64,000 nt of DNA from contig DASUGK010000142.1 in assembly GCA_036274075.1 (NCBI GenBank), positions 1-64,000 of the forward strand, written 5' to 3'. Positions 1 through 8,458 of this stretch are shown here, in pieces (position 1 is the first letter of the stretch; every line of letters starts with the position of its first letter). The DNA is from CADEED01 sp036274075. Lineage in GTDB: Bacteria; Pseudomonadota; Gammaproteobacteria; Steroidobacterales; Steroidobacteraceae. Made by a program: the position numbers and the translations under genes. Below the pieces are notes generated by a model. The model saw nothing but the letters and a program-made list of their open reading frames with translations. It was not told the DNA's origin and searched no databases.

Positions 1-51
1 CCGACCACCTGGTTCGTAGCCAGGTACTCTATCCAGCTGAGCTACGGGCGC
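1..51 (-). tRNA. tRNA-Arg(ACG), 3' part cut by the window edge
   Basis: Read on the minus strand, position 51 begins GCGCCCGTAGCTC, a typical tRNA acceptor and D-arm start. It is followed by a D loop and an anticodon stem CTGGC/.CCAGG around a seven-base loop CTACGAA, giving anticodon ACG (arginine, CGN codons). The variable region, T arm and acceptor 3' strand lie outside the window. An extended -10-like TGC-TAGGAT lies upstream (the TAGGAT reads on the minus strand at 73-78), about 15 bases before the expected start; no good -35 is visible. Confidence 0.93.
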
Positions 52-370
52 GTGGCTCGTTTGAGGGCGCGCATCCTAGCACAAGGGAAATTCCCGCCGC
101 GAGCAAAGATATCTCATTATCCATCAGGCACTTACAGGCGCCAATGATGGCCAGAACACCGTCCTGGGTGCACCGCACCGCCAGGGGTCGGGGTTCGGAT
201 GATACCGCCCGGTCCCGGTTTCAGCCGCCCGAGTAGTTAGACCCGGCATCCGGCGGCGGCGCGCGGGGCGTAGTCCTTCTCCGCCTCGCGAGCAGGACCT
301 CGCCTACAGGGCGGTCGCGGGCGCGTTGCTACCATCGCCGCTCTCTTTGGCTCCTCCCCGGATGTGTGCG
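52..370. other. Intergenic region between tRNA-Arg and the stressosome operon
   Basis: About 320 bases separate the divergent tRNA gene from rsbR. They must hold both promoters. I see no good -35/-10 pair for the rightward operon, no long inverted repeat and no convincing small gene. ATG codons at 362 and 371 and an in-frame TTG further up are alternative starts of the first stressosome gene. Confidence 0.5.
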
Positions 371-1216
371 ATGGCCGACGTCATGATCTCCACTGTTCTC
401 CAGAAGAGCGGCAAGGAGCTGCAGTCAGCGTGGGCCAGGGATCTCGCCGCGGCTCTGCCGAGCGCCAAGGGACGCATCTCCGCCGCCGAGCTCGAGCAGC
501 AGACCGCGGAATTCATCTCGTTGCTGACTGCCGCGACGGGGCAATCCCGGGGCACGGACATTTCGGCCGTCAGCTTCAAGCCGCTGCGCGACTTCCTCGA
601 AGGAGTGACGCGCTCACGCGCGCTGCAGGGCTTCACCTCCGACGAGACCGCGACCTTCATCTTCTCTTTCAAGCGACCGCTGTTCGAGCAATTGAGGGTT
701 GCCGCCGGCAGGGACGCCGAAACTCTCGCCGACGAAACCTGGAACGCCACCCTGCTGGTCGACTCGCTGGGATTGCACGCCGTCAGGACCTTCCAGAAAG
801 CGCGCGAGGAATTCATCCATCGCCAGCAGCGCGAAATGCTCGAGCTGTCGACGCCGGTCGTGAAGCTCTGGGAAGGCATCCTGGCGCTGCCCATGATCGG
901 CACGCTGGATTCCTCTCGCACCCAGGTGGTCATGGAGTCGCTGCTGCAGAAAGTGATGGAGACCGGCGCGCAGATCGCCATCCTCGACATCACCGGCGTG
1001 CCGACGGTCGATACCCTCGTTGCCCAGCACTTGTTGAAAACCGTGACCGCGCTGCGCCTGATGGGTGCCGAATGCATCATTTCCGGCGTGCGCCCGCAGA
1101 TCGCGCAGACGATCGTGCACCTCGGGGTCGACCTGCAGGGCGTGACCACCAAGGCGAATCTCGCCGACGCGTTGGCGCTCGCCCTCAGGCGCACCGGCAA
1201 TTCCCTAAAGAATTGA
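371..1216 (+). CDS. rsbR: RsbR-type stressosome scaffold/sensor protein (RsbRD-like N domain + STAS)
   Basis: 281 residues from ATG 371 (ATG 362 is an alternative; neither has a clear ribosome site). The N-terminal ~160 residues are helical and resemble the RsbRD N-terminal sensor domain rather than a globin or PAS fold. The C-terminal ~110 residues form a STAS domain with the RsbR signature DITGVP.VDT and RPQIAQTIVHLG. Thr215 (VDT) and Thr247 (AQT) lie in the regions that RsbT phosphorylates in known RsbR proteins. Family knowledge: RsbR and RsbS build a megadalton cytoplasmic stressosome that sequesters the kinase RsbT until stress. It is followed after 7 bases by rsbS. The sensed signal cannot be read from sequence. 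Confidence 0.9.
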   Translation: MADVMISTVLQKSGKELQSAWARDLAAALPSAKGRISAAELEQQTAEFISLLTAATGQSRGTDISAVSFKPLRDFLEGVTRSRALQGFTSDETATFIFSFKRPLFEQLRVAAGRDAETLADETWNATLLVDSLGLHAVRTFQKAREEFIHRQQREMLELSTPVVKLWEGILALPMIGTLDSSRTQVVMESLLQKVMETGAQIAILDITGVPTVDTLVAQHLLKTVTALRLMGAECIISGVRPQIAQTIVHLGVDLQGVTTKANLADALALALRRTGNSLKN

Positions 1217-1223
1217 TGCTTCG

Positions 1224-1613
1224 ATGGAACGCATTCCAATCCTGAGGATGGGCGAGTTCCTGCTCGTCACCATCCAGGTCGACATGCACGATCAGCTGGC
1301 GTTGCGCCTGCAGGACGATCTCTCCCTGGCCATCCAGAAACACGCCTCGCGCGGCGTGCTCATCGACATCTCCTCGCTCGAAATGGTCGATTCGTTCATC
1401 GGCCGCATGGTCGCGGACATCTCCGGCATCGGCCAGATCCTCGGCGCCGAAACGGTACTCGTGGGCATGCAGCCGGCCGTGGCCATCACGCTGGTGGAAC
1501 TGGGGCTGTCCCTGCCTGGAGTCTCAACTGCGCTCAACGTCGAGCGCGGCATGGCGCTGTTGCGTCGGAAGATCGACGGGACGGGTGCCGATGATGCAAT
1601 CAACGCAGGGTGA
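1224..1613 (+). CDS. rsbS: RsbS-type STAS protein, stressosome core
   Basis: 129 residues, a single STAS domain. The motif DISSLEMVDSFIGR holds the predicted RsbT phosphorylation site Ser57, matching Ser59 of Bacillus RsbS. The rest (MVADISGIGQILGAE, GMQPAVAITLVELG) follows the RsbS pattern closely. Role by family: co-scaffold with RsbR and antagonist of RsbT, released on phosphorylation. It starts 7 bases after rsbR, and its 3' end overlaps the start of rsbT by about 20 bases, so the three proteins are probably translated together. Confidence 0.93.
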   Translation: MERIPILRMGEFLLVTIQVDMHDQLALRLQDDLSLAIQKHASRGVLIDISSLEMVDSFIGRMVADISGIGQILGAETVLVGMQPAVAITLVELGLSLPGVSTALNVERGMALLRRKIDGTGADDAINAG

Positions 1614-1995
1614 AGCGTCGCTGCGCTCCGAGCGCGACATCGTGCTCGCCCGCCAGCTGGTCAGGAGGCTCACGCAGGAGCTCGCCTTCTCGCTGGTGGA
1701 CCAGACCAAGATGGTGACGGCGGCCAGCGAGCTGGCACGCAATGCGCTCGTCTACGGCCGCGGCGGCGCCATGCACTGGGAAATCCTGCAGCGTGAGGCG
1801 CGCACGGGACTCAAACTCCTGTTCGCTGACGAAGGTCCGGGCATCCCGAACATTGAATTGGCGATGCGGGACGGTTGGACTTCCGGCACTGGCCTCGGCA
1901 TGGGCTTGTCGGGCGCGCGCCGCCTGGTCAACGACTTCGAAATCGAGAGCCGCGTGGGTGCCGGCACGCGGGTGACGATCACACGATGGAAATGA
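1591..1995 (+). CDS. rsbT: RsbT-type serine/threonine kinase (anti-sigma-like switch)
   Basis: 134 residues from ATG 1591; GTG 1585 and ATG 1594 are alternatives. A GHKL (HATPase_c_2) kinase: the N box is ASELARNALVYG, the G1 box DEGPGIPNIE, and the G2 box GTGLGMGLSGARRL. By family it phosphorylates the RsbR and RsbS STAS domains, then leaves the stressosome to activate a downstream partner. In Bacillus that partner is the phosphatase RsbU, which feeds sigma-B. No rsbU, rsbV, rsbW or sigma gene is in the window. The natural candidates here are the two kinases encoded downstream. Confidence 0.93.
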   Translation: MMQSTQGEASLRSERDIVLARQLVRRLTQELAFSLVDQTKMVTAASELARNALVYGRGGAMHWEILQREARTGLKLLFADEGPGIPNIELAMRDGWTSGTGLGMGLSGARRLVNDFEIESRVGAGTRVTITRWK

Positions 1996-1999
1996 GCCC

Positions 2000-2992
2000 A
2001 TGGAAGCGCTCATGAAATCGCGCGGCTTCTCCGCGCAATTGCGCTTCGTCGTCGACGAGGAGAGCAAGGTAGGCGAGGTGCGGCGCGCCGCACAGGCCAT
2101 GGCCAACTTCGAATTCGACGAGCAAGTCGCCGGCCGCGTGGCCATCGCGGCCACCGAGCTCGCAAACAACCTGCTGCGCCACGCAGGCCGCGGGGAAATC
2201 CTGCTCCAGCGGCTGGGAGCCGAGGGCACGGCCACGGTGGAACTGCTGGCCATCGATCGCGGGCCCGGCATGTCGGATGTCGAGCGCTGCATGACGGACG
2301 GTTTTTCGACGGGGGGCACGCCGGGCACCGGTCTCGGAGCCGTGCGCCGCCTCGCCGATGAGTTCGACATCTACTCGATGCCCGGCGAAGGCACCGTGGT
2401 CATGGCGCGTTTCGGCCAGGGCCTGCAGGCCAGGTTCGGCGTGGTCTGCGTGCCGATGGCCGGCGAAGTGGAATGTGGCGACGCCTGGCACCTGGTGGCG
2501 GACCGGAATCGCGTCGCGGCCATCGTCGTCGACGGCCTCGGTCACGGCGCGTTGGCGGCCGAGGCCGCACGCGCCGCCGTGGCCGCCTTCAGCACCTCTC
2601 CGTGGGCGCCGCCCCACTTCGTCATGGATCTCGCCGGCGCCGCCATGGCGAGGACTCGCGGCGGCGCCGCCGCCGCGGCGCTCATCGAGGGCAATGCCCT
2701 GTCCTTCGCCGGCATCGGCAACATCGGCGGCACGCTGGTATCGCCCGAAAAATCGCAGGGACTGGTGTCACACAACGGCACGCTGGGCATGCCCGGCCGG
2801 CGCGCGCAGCAGTTCGAGTACACGCGGATCGCGGGCGCGTTGCTGGTCATGCACACCGACGGCATCTCCGCGAGGTGGAACCTGGCCGGCCGCACCGCCC
2901 TCTTTTCCCACCACCCGGCCATCTGCGCGGCGGTGCTGTACCGGGACCACGGTCGTGAAAAGGACGACGCCACCGTGCTGGTGATCGCATGA
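2000..2992 (+). CDS. Fused GHKL ATPase + SpoIIE/PP2C-type phosphatase, RsbX-like
   Basis: 330 residues with two domains. Residues ~10-135 form an RsbW/RsbT-like ATPase (N box ATELANNLLRHAG, G1 DRGPGMSD, G2 TGLGAVRRLADEF). Residues ~140-330 form a SpoIIE-type PP2C phosphatase with the metal-site motifs CGDAWH, VVDGLGHG and HTDGI. Known stressosome loci carry RsbX, a small PP2C enzyme that dephosphorylates RsbR/RsbS and resets the complex; here that activity is fused to an ATPase domain. It starts 4 bases after rsbT and overlaps the next gene by the ATGA motif. Resetting the stressosome is the most likely job; an added kinase or anti-sigma role is possible. Confidence 0.85.
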   Translation: MEALMKSRGFSAQLRFVVDEESKVGEVRRAAQAMANFEFDEQVAGRVAIAATELANNLLRHAGRGEILLQRLGAEGTATVELLAIDRGPGMSDVERCMTDGFSTGGTPGTGLGAVRRLADEFDIYSMPGEGTVVMARFGQGLQARFGVVCVPMAGEVECGDAWHLVADRNRVAAIVVDGLGHGALAAEAARAAVAAFSTSPWAPPHFVMDLAGAAMARTRGGAAAAALIEGNALSFAGIGNIGGTLVSPEKSQGLVSHNGTLGMPGRRAQQFEYTRIAGALLVMHTDGISARWNLAGRTALFSHHPAICAAVLYRDHGREKDDATVLVIA

Positions 2993-3852
2993 ACGCGCGC
3001 GAACTCGAGTCCGCACTCGCGGCACGCGAAGCCGACATCGTCGCGCTGCGTACCGAGCTCGACGAAACCAACAAGGGCGTGCTCGCGCTGTACGCCGAGC
3101 TCGACGACAAGGCAGCGCAGCTGCGCGGCGCCAACGAGCTGAAGAGCCGCTTCCTCTCCTACATGAGCCACGAATTCCGCACACCGCTCACCTCGATGAC
3201 CAGCATCACGGGCATCCTGCTCTCGCGGCTCGACGGCCCGCTCACGCCGGAACAGCAGAAGCAGGTCGAGTTCATCCGCGGCTCGGCGCGCGAGCTCACC
3301 GAGATGGTCAATGACCTGCTGGACCTGGCGAAGGTGGAGGCCGGCCGCATCACCATCTCGCCCGAGTGGTTCGAGATGGTGGACCTGTTCGCGGCGCTGC
3401 GCGGCATGTTCAAGCCAATCGTCGCGACCACGTCGGTCTCGCTGTTCTTCGACGAGCCCGAACACGACATCCGGCTGTACTCGGACGACAAAAAGGTGTC
3501 GCAGATCCTGCGCAACTTCATCTCGAACGCGCTCAAGTTCACGCCGGTGGGCGAGGTGCGCGTCTCGGCACGCCTGATCGACCCCGACTGGGTGGAGTTC
3601 GCGGTCACCGACACCGGCATCGGCATCTCCGCGGAACACCTGCCGAACCTGTTCACCGATTTCGTGCAGCTCGACGTGCGGCTGCAGAAGCGGCTGCGCG
3701 GCTCGGGTCTCGGACTGTCGCTGGCGCGCAAGTTCGCGGAGCTGCTCGGCGGGCGCGTCGCCGTCGAAAGCGAACCAGGCAAGGGATCGCGCTTCTCCGT
3801 GACGCTGCCGGTGCGTCTCGCGGGCGCGGACAACGTGGAGCCTCCGTCATGA
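2989..3852 (+). CDS. Soluble sensor histidine kinase (coiled coil + HisKA + HATPase)
   Basis: 287 residues with no membrane segment. Residues 1-50 look like a coiled coil. HisKA carries the phosphoacceptor His61 in SHEFRTPL. The HATPase_c domain has the N box LRNFISNALKF, G1 TDTGIGI and G2 GSGLGLSLARKF. There is no sensor domain of its own, so input is probably through protein contact, plausibly RsbT released from the stressosome. ATGA overlaps join it to both neighbours. The phosphoryl acceptor is probably a receiver domain of the hybrid kinase next door. Confidence 0.9.
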   Translation: MNARELESALAAREADIVALRTELDETNKGVLALYAELDDKAAQLRGANELKSRFLSYMSHEFRTPLTSMTSITGILLSRLDGPLTPEQQKQVEFIRGSARELTEMVNDLLDLAKVEAGRITISPEWFEMVDLFAALRGMFKPIVATTSVSLFFDEPEHDIRLYSDDKKVSQILRNFISNALKFTPVGEVRVSARLIDPDWVEFAVTDTGIGISAEHLPNLFTDFVQLDVRLQKRLRGSGLGLSLARKFAELLGGRVAVESEPGKGSRFSVTLPVRLAGADNVEPPS

Positions 3853-5750
3853 ACGCGCTGCCCAGCATGATCGCGAACCAGAAGATCGTCGTGGTCGACG
3901 ACAACGCTGCTTCCCTGTATTCGACCGCGCGCATCCTGCGATCGGCCGGCTTCGAGGTCATCGAGGCCACGACCGGTGCCGAAGCGCTGGCCGCCGCCAC
4001 CCAGGACATCGGCCTCATCGTGCTCGACATCAACCTGCCGGACATCGACGGGCTCGAGGTCTGCCGCCGGCTGCGTGCCGGCAGCAACACGGCCTACCTG
4101 CCGATCATCCACCTCACGGCCACGTTCATGGCGAGCAACGACATGGAACAGGGTCTCTCGGCCGGTGGTGACAGCTATCTCACGCATCCCGTCGATCCGC
4201 CGGTGCTGATCGCCACGGTGCGCGCGTTGTTGTTCGCGCGCCAGGCCGACGTGCTCAAGCGCACCACCGACGCACGCTTCCGCACCATCTTCGAACTGGC
4301 CTCGAGCGGCATCGCGCTGCTCGACCACGAGCTGGTGTTCCGCGACGTCAACCCGGAATTCTGCCGGCTGACCGGCCGGGAGCGCCGCGACATCATCGGC
4401 CTGCGCTGCGCACAGGTCATTGCGCCAGGGCACGAGGACGCCTGCGGGCAACTCCGGGAAACCTTGCGCGATGGCGGCCGCTGGGAAGGCACGATGCCGG
4501 TACTGCGGCCGGACGGCAGCGTGGCCGACGTCGAATGGCGCATCGTCGCCGAGAACGGCCACGGCGTACGCATCGCCATCGCCACCAATGTCACGGCCCG
4601 CGAGAAGCTGCTGGCCAGCGAACGCGCCGCGCGCACGGAGGCCGAACGCAGCAACCGGCTCAAGGACGAATTCCTGGCGACGCTGTCGCACGAACTGCGC
4701 AACCCGCTGAACGCCATGCTGGGCTGGGCCAGCGTGCTGCGGCGGCGCGACGTCTCCCCGGCCATGTTGTCCCAGGGACTCGACGCCATCGAGCGCAACT
4801 CGCGCGTGCAAAGCCACCTGATCGAAGACCTGCTGGACTTCGCCGGCATCCGCTTCGGCAAGATGCGCATCGACGTCGACGTCATTCCACCGGCGCGCGC
4901 CGTTGAGTCGGCCGCGGAGGTCGTGCAGGCCCAGGCGCACAACAAGGGCGTGGAACTGCACCTGCACGTGGCGCATCGCGAAGCCCACGTGCTCGCCGAT
5001 GAATCGCGATTGCAGCAGGTCGTGTGGAACCTGCTCAGCAATGCCATCAAGTTCACGCCGGCCGGCGGCCGTATCGACGTGCACGCGCGGCGCGACGGCG
5101 GCCACTACGAAATCGCCGTCACGGACACCGGCCGCGGCATCAGCCCGGAGTTCCTGCCACAGATCTTCGAACGCTTCAGCCAGCAGGAATCGGGCACGGG
5201 CAAGAGTTTTGCCGGGCTCGGCATCGGCCTCACCATCGTCAAGCACCTCGTCGAGATCCACCACGGCAGCATCGAGGTCGAGAGCGAAGGGCTGGGCAAG
5301 GGAGCGACGTTTCGCGTTCGCCTGCCGCTCACCGAGCGGCGGCCCAGCGAACCGGTCGAAGACACCAGCACGCGCCTGAAGCGCATCCGCGTCCTGGTGG
5401 TCGAGGACGATCCCGATGCGCGTGCGCTGATCGCACGGATCCTCACGGACGCAGGCGCACAGGTGACCGACTCGGCCGATGCCGAAACCGCGATGGCGCA
5501 AATCAAGAGCTCGGCGCCGGACGTGCTGGTGAGCGACATCGGCATGGCACAGCTCGATGGCTATGGATTGCTGCGCAACCTGCGCGCCGCCGGGTACGAC
5601 TCCACGAAGCTGCCAGCCATCGCAGTCACCGCGTTCTCACGGGTCCAGGACCGTGACGACGCGTTCGCCGCCGGCTTCCAGGTGCATCTCGCGAAGCCCG
5701 TGAAAGCGGAAGCGCTGATCGGCGCCGTCGCCCATCTCGCGCGAAAATAG
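3849..5750 (+). CDS. Hybrid histidine kinase REC-PAS-HisKA-HATPase-REC
   Basis: 633 residues from ATG 3849, chosen because it overlaps the previous stop as ATGA although the frame is open far upstream. Domain order: REC1 (~11-125, Asp60 in LDINLPDIDG), PAS (~140-245), HisKA (His281 in SHELRNPLN), HATPase_c (VWNLLSNAIKF, TDTGRGI, GLGIGLTIVKHL), REC2 (~512-633, Asp563 in SDIGMAQLDG, Lys in LAKPVK). There is no DNA-binding or cyclase output, so the signal must be passed to a partner outside this operon. REC1 at the N terminus could receive phosphate from the preceding kinase. Last gene of the stressosome operon. Confidence 0.9.
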   Translation: MNALPSMIANQKIVVVDDNAASLYSTARILRSAGFEVIEATTGAEALAAATQDIGLIVLDINLPDIDGLEVCRRLRAGSNTAYLPIIHLTATFMASNDMEQGLSAGGDSYLTHPVDPPVLIATVRALLFARQADVLKRTTDARFRTIFELASSGIALLDHELVFRDVNPEFCRLTGRERRDIIGLRCAQVIAPGHEDACGQLRETLRDGGRWEGTMPVLRPDGSVADVEWRIVAENGHGVRIAIATNVTAREKLLASERAARTEAERSNRLKDEFLATLSHELRNPLNAMLGWASVLRRRDVSPAMLSQGLDAIERNSRVQSHLIEDLLDFAGIRFGKMRIDVDVIPPARAVESAAEVVQAQAHNKGVELHLHVAHREAHVLADESRLQQVVWNLLSNAIKFTPAGGRIDVHARRDGGHYEIAVTDTGRGISPEFLPQIFERFSQQESGTGKSFAGLGIGLTIVKHLVEIHHGSIEVESEGLGKGATFRVRLPLTERRPSEPVEDTSTRLKRIRVLVVEDDPDARALIARILTDAGAQVTDSADAETAMAQIKSSAPDVLVSDIGMAQLDGYGLLRNLRAAGYDSTKLPAIAVTAFSRVQDRDDAFAAGFQVHLAKPVKAEALIGAVAHLARK

Positions 5751-5868
5751 GCGCCGAGGGTGACATGGCGCGGCTGCGATGCCGCCCCTTGCGCCGCGAA
5801 CTCCCTCCCGCCCTGCCGGTCATACTGGGCCCTCGCATCGCGCCCAAGTCTGCCTTAGTGTTCACCCC

Positions 5869-7617
5869 ATGATCCGTTTCAACCGTCGACGATTCGTGCA
5901 AGGCCTGGCAGGCGGCGCGCTGCTGCTGGGTGGCCGGTCGTTCGCCAGCGTCGCGCCCGGCGCCGGGCGCGAGCTGTCGGGAAACACTTTCGATCTCACC
6001 GTCGATTCCCTGCCGGTGAATTTCACGGGAGTCGCACGCCAGGCCGTGGTGATCAACGGCCAGCTGCCGGGACCGATCCTGCGCATGCGCCAGGGCGAGG
6101 AAGTCACCATTCGCGTGACCAACCGGCTGCGCGAACCGACCTCGATCCACTGGCACGGCATCATCCTGCCCGCGGACATGGACGGCGTGCCGGGCCTGTC
6201 GTTCACCGGCATCGCACCCGGCACGACGTTCACCTATCGCTACAAGGTCAACCAGTACGGCACCTACTGGTATCACTCGCATTCGGGCTTCCAGGAGCAG
6301 CTGGGACACTACGGTCCCATCGTCATCGAGCGGCGCGGCGGCGAACGGCACGGCGCCGACCGCGAACACGTGCTGCTGCTGTCCGACTGGACGGATCACG
6401 ACCCCGAGCACATCTACGCCACGCTCAAGCGCCAGAGCGACTACTACAACTTCAACCAGCGCACCGTCGGCGACTTCGTCCGCGACGTGCGCACCATGGG
6501 CTGGGACGCGGCCTGGGCGGACCGCCGCATGTGGGGCAACATGCGCATGAACCCCACCGACATCGCCGACGTGACCGGTTATGCCTACACCTATCTGCTC
6601 AACGGCGTGACACCGGCCGGCAACTGGACCGGCACGTTCACGCCGGGCGAACGCGTGCGACTGCGCATCATCAACGGCTCGTCGATGAGCTTCTTCGACC
6701 TGCGCATCCCGGGGCTCGAGCTCACGGTGGTGGCGGCCGACGGCCAGGACATCGAGCCCGTCACGGTGGACGAACTGCGTGTCGGCACCGCCGAAGTCTA
6801 TGACGTCATCGTCACGCCCGGCGACGCGGCGTACACGATTTTCGCGCAGTCCATGGACCGCTCGGGCTTCGCGCGCGGCACGCTGGCGCCGCGCGCCGGC
6901 ATGGCGGCCGAGGTGCCGGCGCTGGACGCGCCGGTCGTGCTCGGCATGTCCGACATGGGCATGTCGCATGGTGACCATGGAAATCACGGCGCTGCCGCGC
7001 CGGCGTCCGGCGCGGTCGATCACAGCCAGATGGACCATTCCAAGATGGACCATTCGAAGATGGATCATTCGACGACGGCCCAGGGCCCGGCGACGGTGAC
7101 ACCCACGCACGCACCGGAAGAGTCGGGCCCCATCGTCGACATGCGCGCCTCGGTCGTGAGCACCGCATTGAACGACCCGGGAGTGGGCCTGCGCGGCAAC
7201 GGCCGGCACGTGCTCACTTATGCGGATCTCGCGACGCTGGGTGGTCCCATCGACGCGCGCGATGCCACGCGCGAAATCGAGCTGCACCTCACGGGACACA
7301 TGGAGCGCTACGTGTGGTCATTCAATGGCCAGAAGTTCTCCGATGCCAGGCCGCTGGCGTTCCGGCACGGGGAGCGGCTGCGCATCACGCTGGTCAACGA
7401 CACCATGATGACGCACCCCATCCACCTGCATGGCATGTGGAGCGAAGTGGTGGACGCGAAGTCGAATTTCGTGGTGCGCAAGCACACCGTGATCGTGAAC
7501 CCGGCGCAGCGCGTGTCCTATCTCGTGACCGCCGATGCGCTCGGGCGCTGGGCCTATCACTGCCACCTGCTCTATCACATGGAAGCGGGCATGTTCCGCG
7601 AGGTGGCGGTGGCATGA
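5869..7617 (+). CDS. copA: CopA-type periplasmic multicopper oxidase
   Basis: 582 residues. The start at ATG 5869 opens directly into a twin-arginine signal (RRRFVQGLAGGALLLGG); an upstream in-frame GTG/ATG is ignored. The copper sites of a three-cupredoxin oxidase are all visible: HWHG at 94-97, HSH at 136-138, HPIHLHG at 516-522 and HCHLLYHMEAGM at 564-575. A Met/His-rich insert around residues 360-402 (repeated MDHSK) is the copper-binding tract typical of CopA/PcoA. By family it oxidises or sequesters Cu(I) in the periplasm. Its stop overlaps copB as ATGA. It follows the stressosome operon after 118 bases. Confidence 0.95.
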   Translation: MIRFNRRRFVQGLAGGALLLGGRSFASVAPGAGRELSGNTFDLTVDSLPVNFTGVARQAVVINGQLPGPILRMRQGEEVTIRVTNRLREPTSIHWHGIILPADMDGVPGLSFTGIAPGTTFTYRYKVNQYGTYWYHSHSGFQEQLGHYGPIVIERRGGERHGADREHVLLLSDWTDHDPEHIYATLKRQSDYYNFNQRTVGDFVRDVRTMGWDAAWADRRMWGNMRMNPTDIADVTGYAYTYLLNGVTPAGNWTGTFTPGERVRLRIINGSSMSFFDLRIPGLELTVVAADGQDIEPVTVDELRVGTAEVYDVIVTPGDAAYTIFAQSMDRSGFARGTLAPRAGMAAEVPALDAPVVLGMSDMGMSHGDHGNHGAAAPASGAVDHSQMDHSKMDHSKMDHSTTAQGPATVTPTHAPEESGPIVDMRASVVSTALNDPGVGLRGNGRHVLTYADLATLGGPIDARDATREIELHLTGHMERYVWSFNGQKFSDARPLAFRHGERLRITLVNDTMMTHPIHLHGMWSEVVDAKSNFVVRKHTVIVNPAQRVSYLVTADALGRWAYHCHLLYHMEAGMFREVAVA

Positions 7618-8414
7618 AGTCGATCGCCGCGGCGCTGCTGTGCGCGTGGACTTCACTCGCACTGGCCCAGGACCCGGCCCGGGGCCGGAGCCAGCTCGAA
7701 CACGTGCCGCCGGATCCGCCGCAATCGCATGTCGACCACGACATGTCCTACCGAGAGATGGCGCAGATGATGGGCATGGACGATCGCCGCCGCTTCGGCA
7801 AGGTGATGGTCGACCGGCTCGAATGGCACGACGGCGACGACGGCTCGCAGTACGCCTGGGAGGCGCGCGCCTGGTATGGCGGCGACTACCACAAGGCCTG
7901 GCTCGAGGCCGAGGGCGAACGCGTCGAGGACTCGGCGCACGAGTCGCGCATCGAGGGCGGCTGGGACCGCATCATCAGCCCGTGGTGGAGCGTGCGGGTT
8001 GGCCTGCGCCACGATGCCGGCGAGGGGCAGGCGCGCGACTGGTTAGGCGCGGGTGTCGCGGGGCTGGCACCGGGCTTCTTCGAGTCCGAAGCCATGGTGT
8101 ACTTCGGCGAGGACGGCCGTACCGCGGCGCGCCTTCAGTTCGATCGCGACCTGCTGTTCACGCAGCGCCTGGTACTGCAACCTGAGCTGGAGCTCGAAGC
8201 CTTCGGCAAGGACGATCCCGGGAAACTCATCGGCTCCGGCCTCTCGAGCCTGACGCTGGGACTGCGCCTGCGCTACGAGATCCGCCGTGAATTCGCGCCG
8301 TATCTCGGTGTGCACTGGGCCGGACACTTCGGAGAAACCGCCGACCTGCGGCGAGCCGCGGGTGAAAGCGCCGACGAGTTCACCTGGCTGCTCGGCGTCC
8401 GCGCCTGGTTCTAG
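7614..8414 (+). CDS. copB: CopB-type outer-membrane copper-resistance protein
   Basis: 266 residues with a signal peptide (cut near ALAQ). A short His/Met-rich segment follows (HVDHDMSYREMAQMMGM), then alternating beta strands ending in an aromatic residue (LLGVRAWF), as expected for a small outer-membrane barrel. The start is ATG 7614, overlapping the copA stop. PcoB/CopB proteins bind copper and work with CopA. No copC, copD, copRS or metal-sensing regulator lies next to the pair, so its regulator must be elsewhere. Confidence 0.93.
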   Translation: MKSIAAALLCAWTSLALAQDPARGRSQLEHVPPDPPQSHVDHDMSYREMAQMMGMDDRRRFGKVMVDRLEWHDGDDGSQYAWEARAWYGGDYHKAWLEAEGERVEDSAHESRIEGGWDRIISPWWSVRVGLRHDAGEGQARDWLGAGVAGLAPGFFESEAMVYFGEDGRTAARLQFDRDLLFTQRLVLQPELELEAFGKDDPGKLIGSGLSSLTLGLRLRYEIRREFAPYLGVHWAGHFGETADLRRAAGESADEFTWLLGVRAWF

Positions 8415-8440
8415 CCAACCACGACCCGGAGCCCGGGCCA

Positions 8441-8456
8441 CACATATTAATATGTG
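8441..8456. promoter_or_regulatory. Perfect 16-bp palindrome just before the oxoprolinase start codon
   Basis: CACATATTAATATGTG is a complete palindrome, eight bases per half, ending two bases before ATG 8459. It is AT-rich in a GC-rich region, so a dimeric repressor site (GntR- or TetR-like) is a reasonable reading. No regulator gene is adjacent. It also leaves no room for a Shine-Dalgarno sequence, so the mRNA may be leaderless or start inside the palindrome. Confidence 0.5.
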
Positions 8457-8458
8457 GC

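Noticed and set aside
3159..5501. Minus-strand open frame of 780 codons opposite the kinases
   Set aside because: Shadow of the histidine kinase and hybrid kinase genes, which carry complete motifs.
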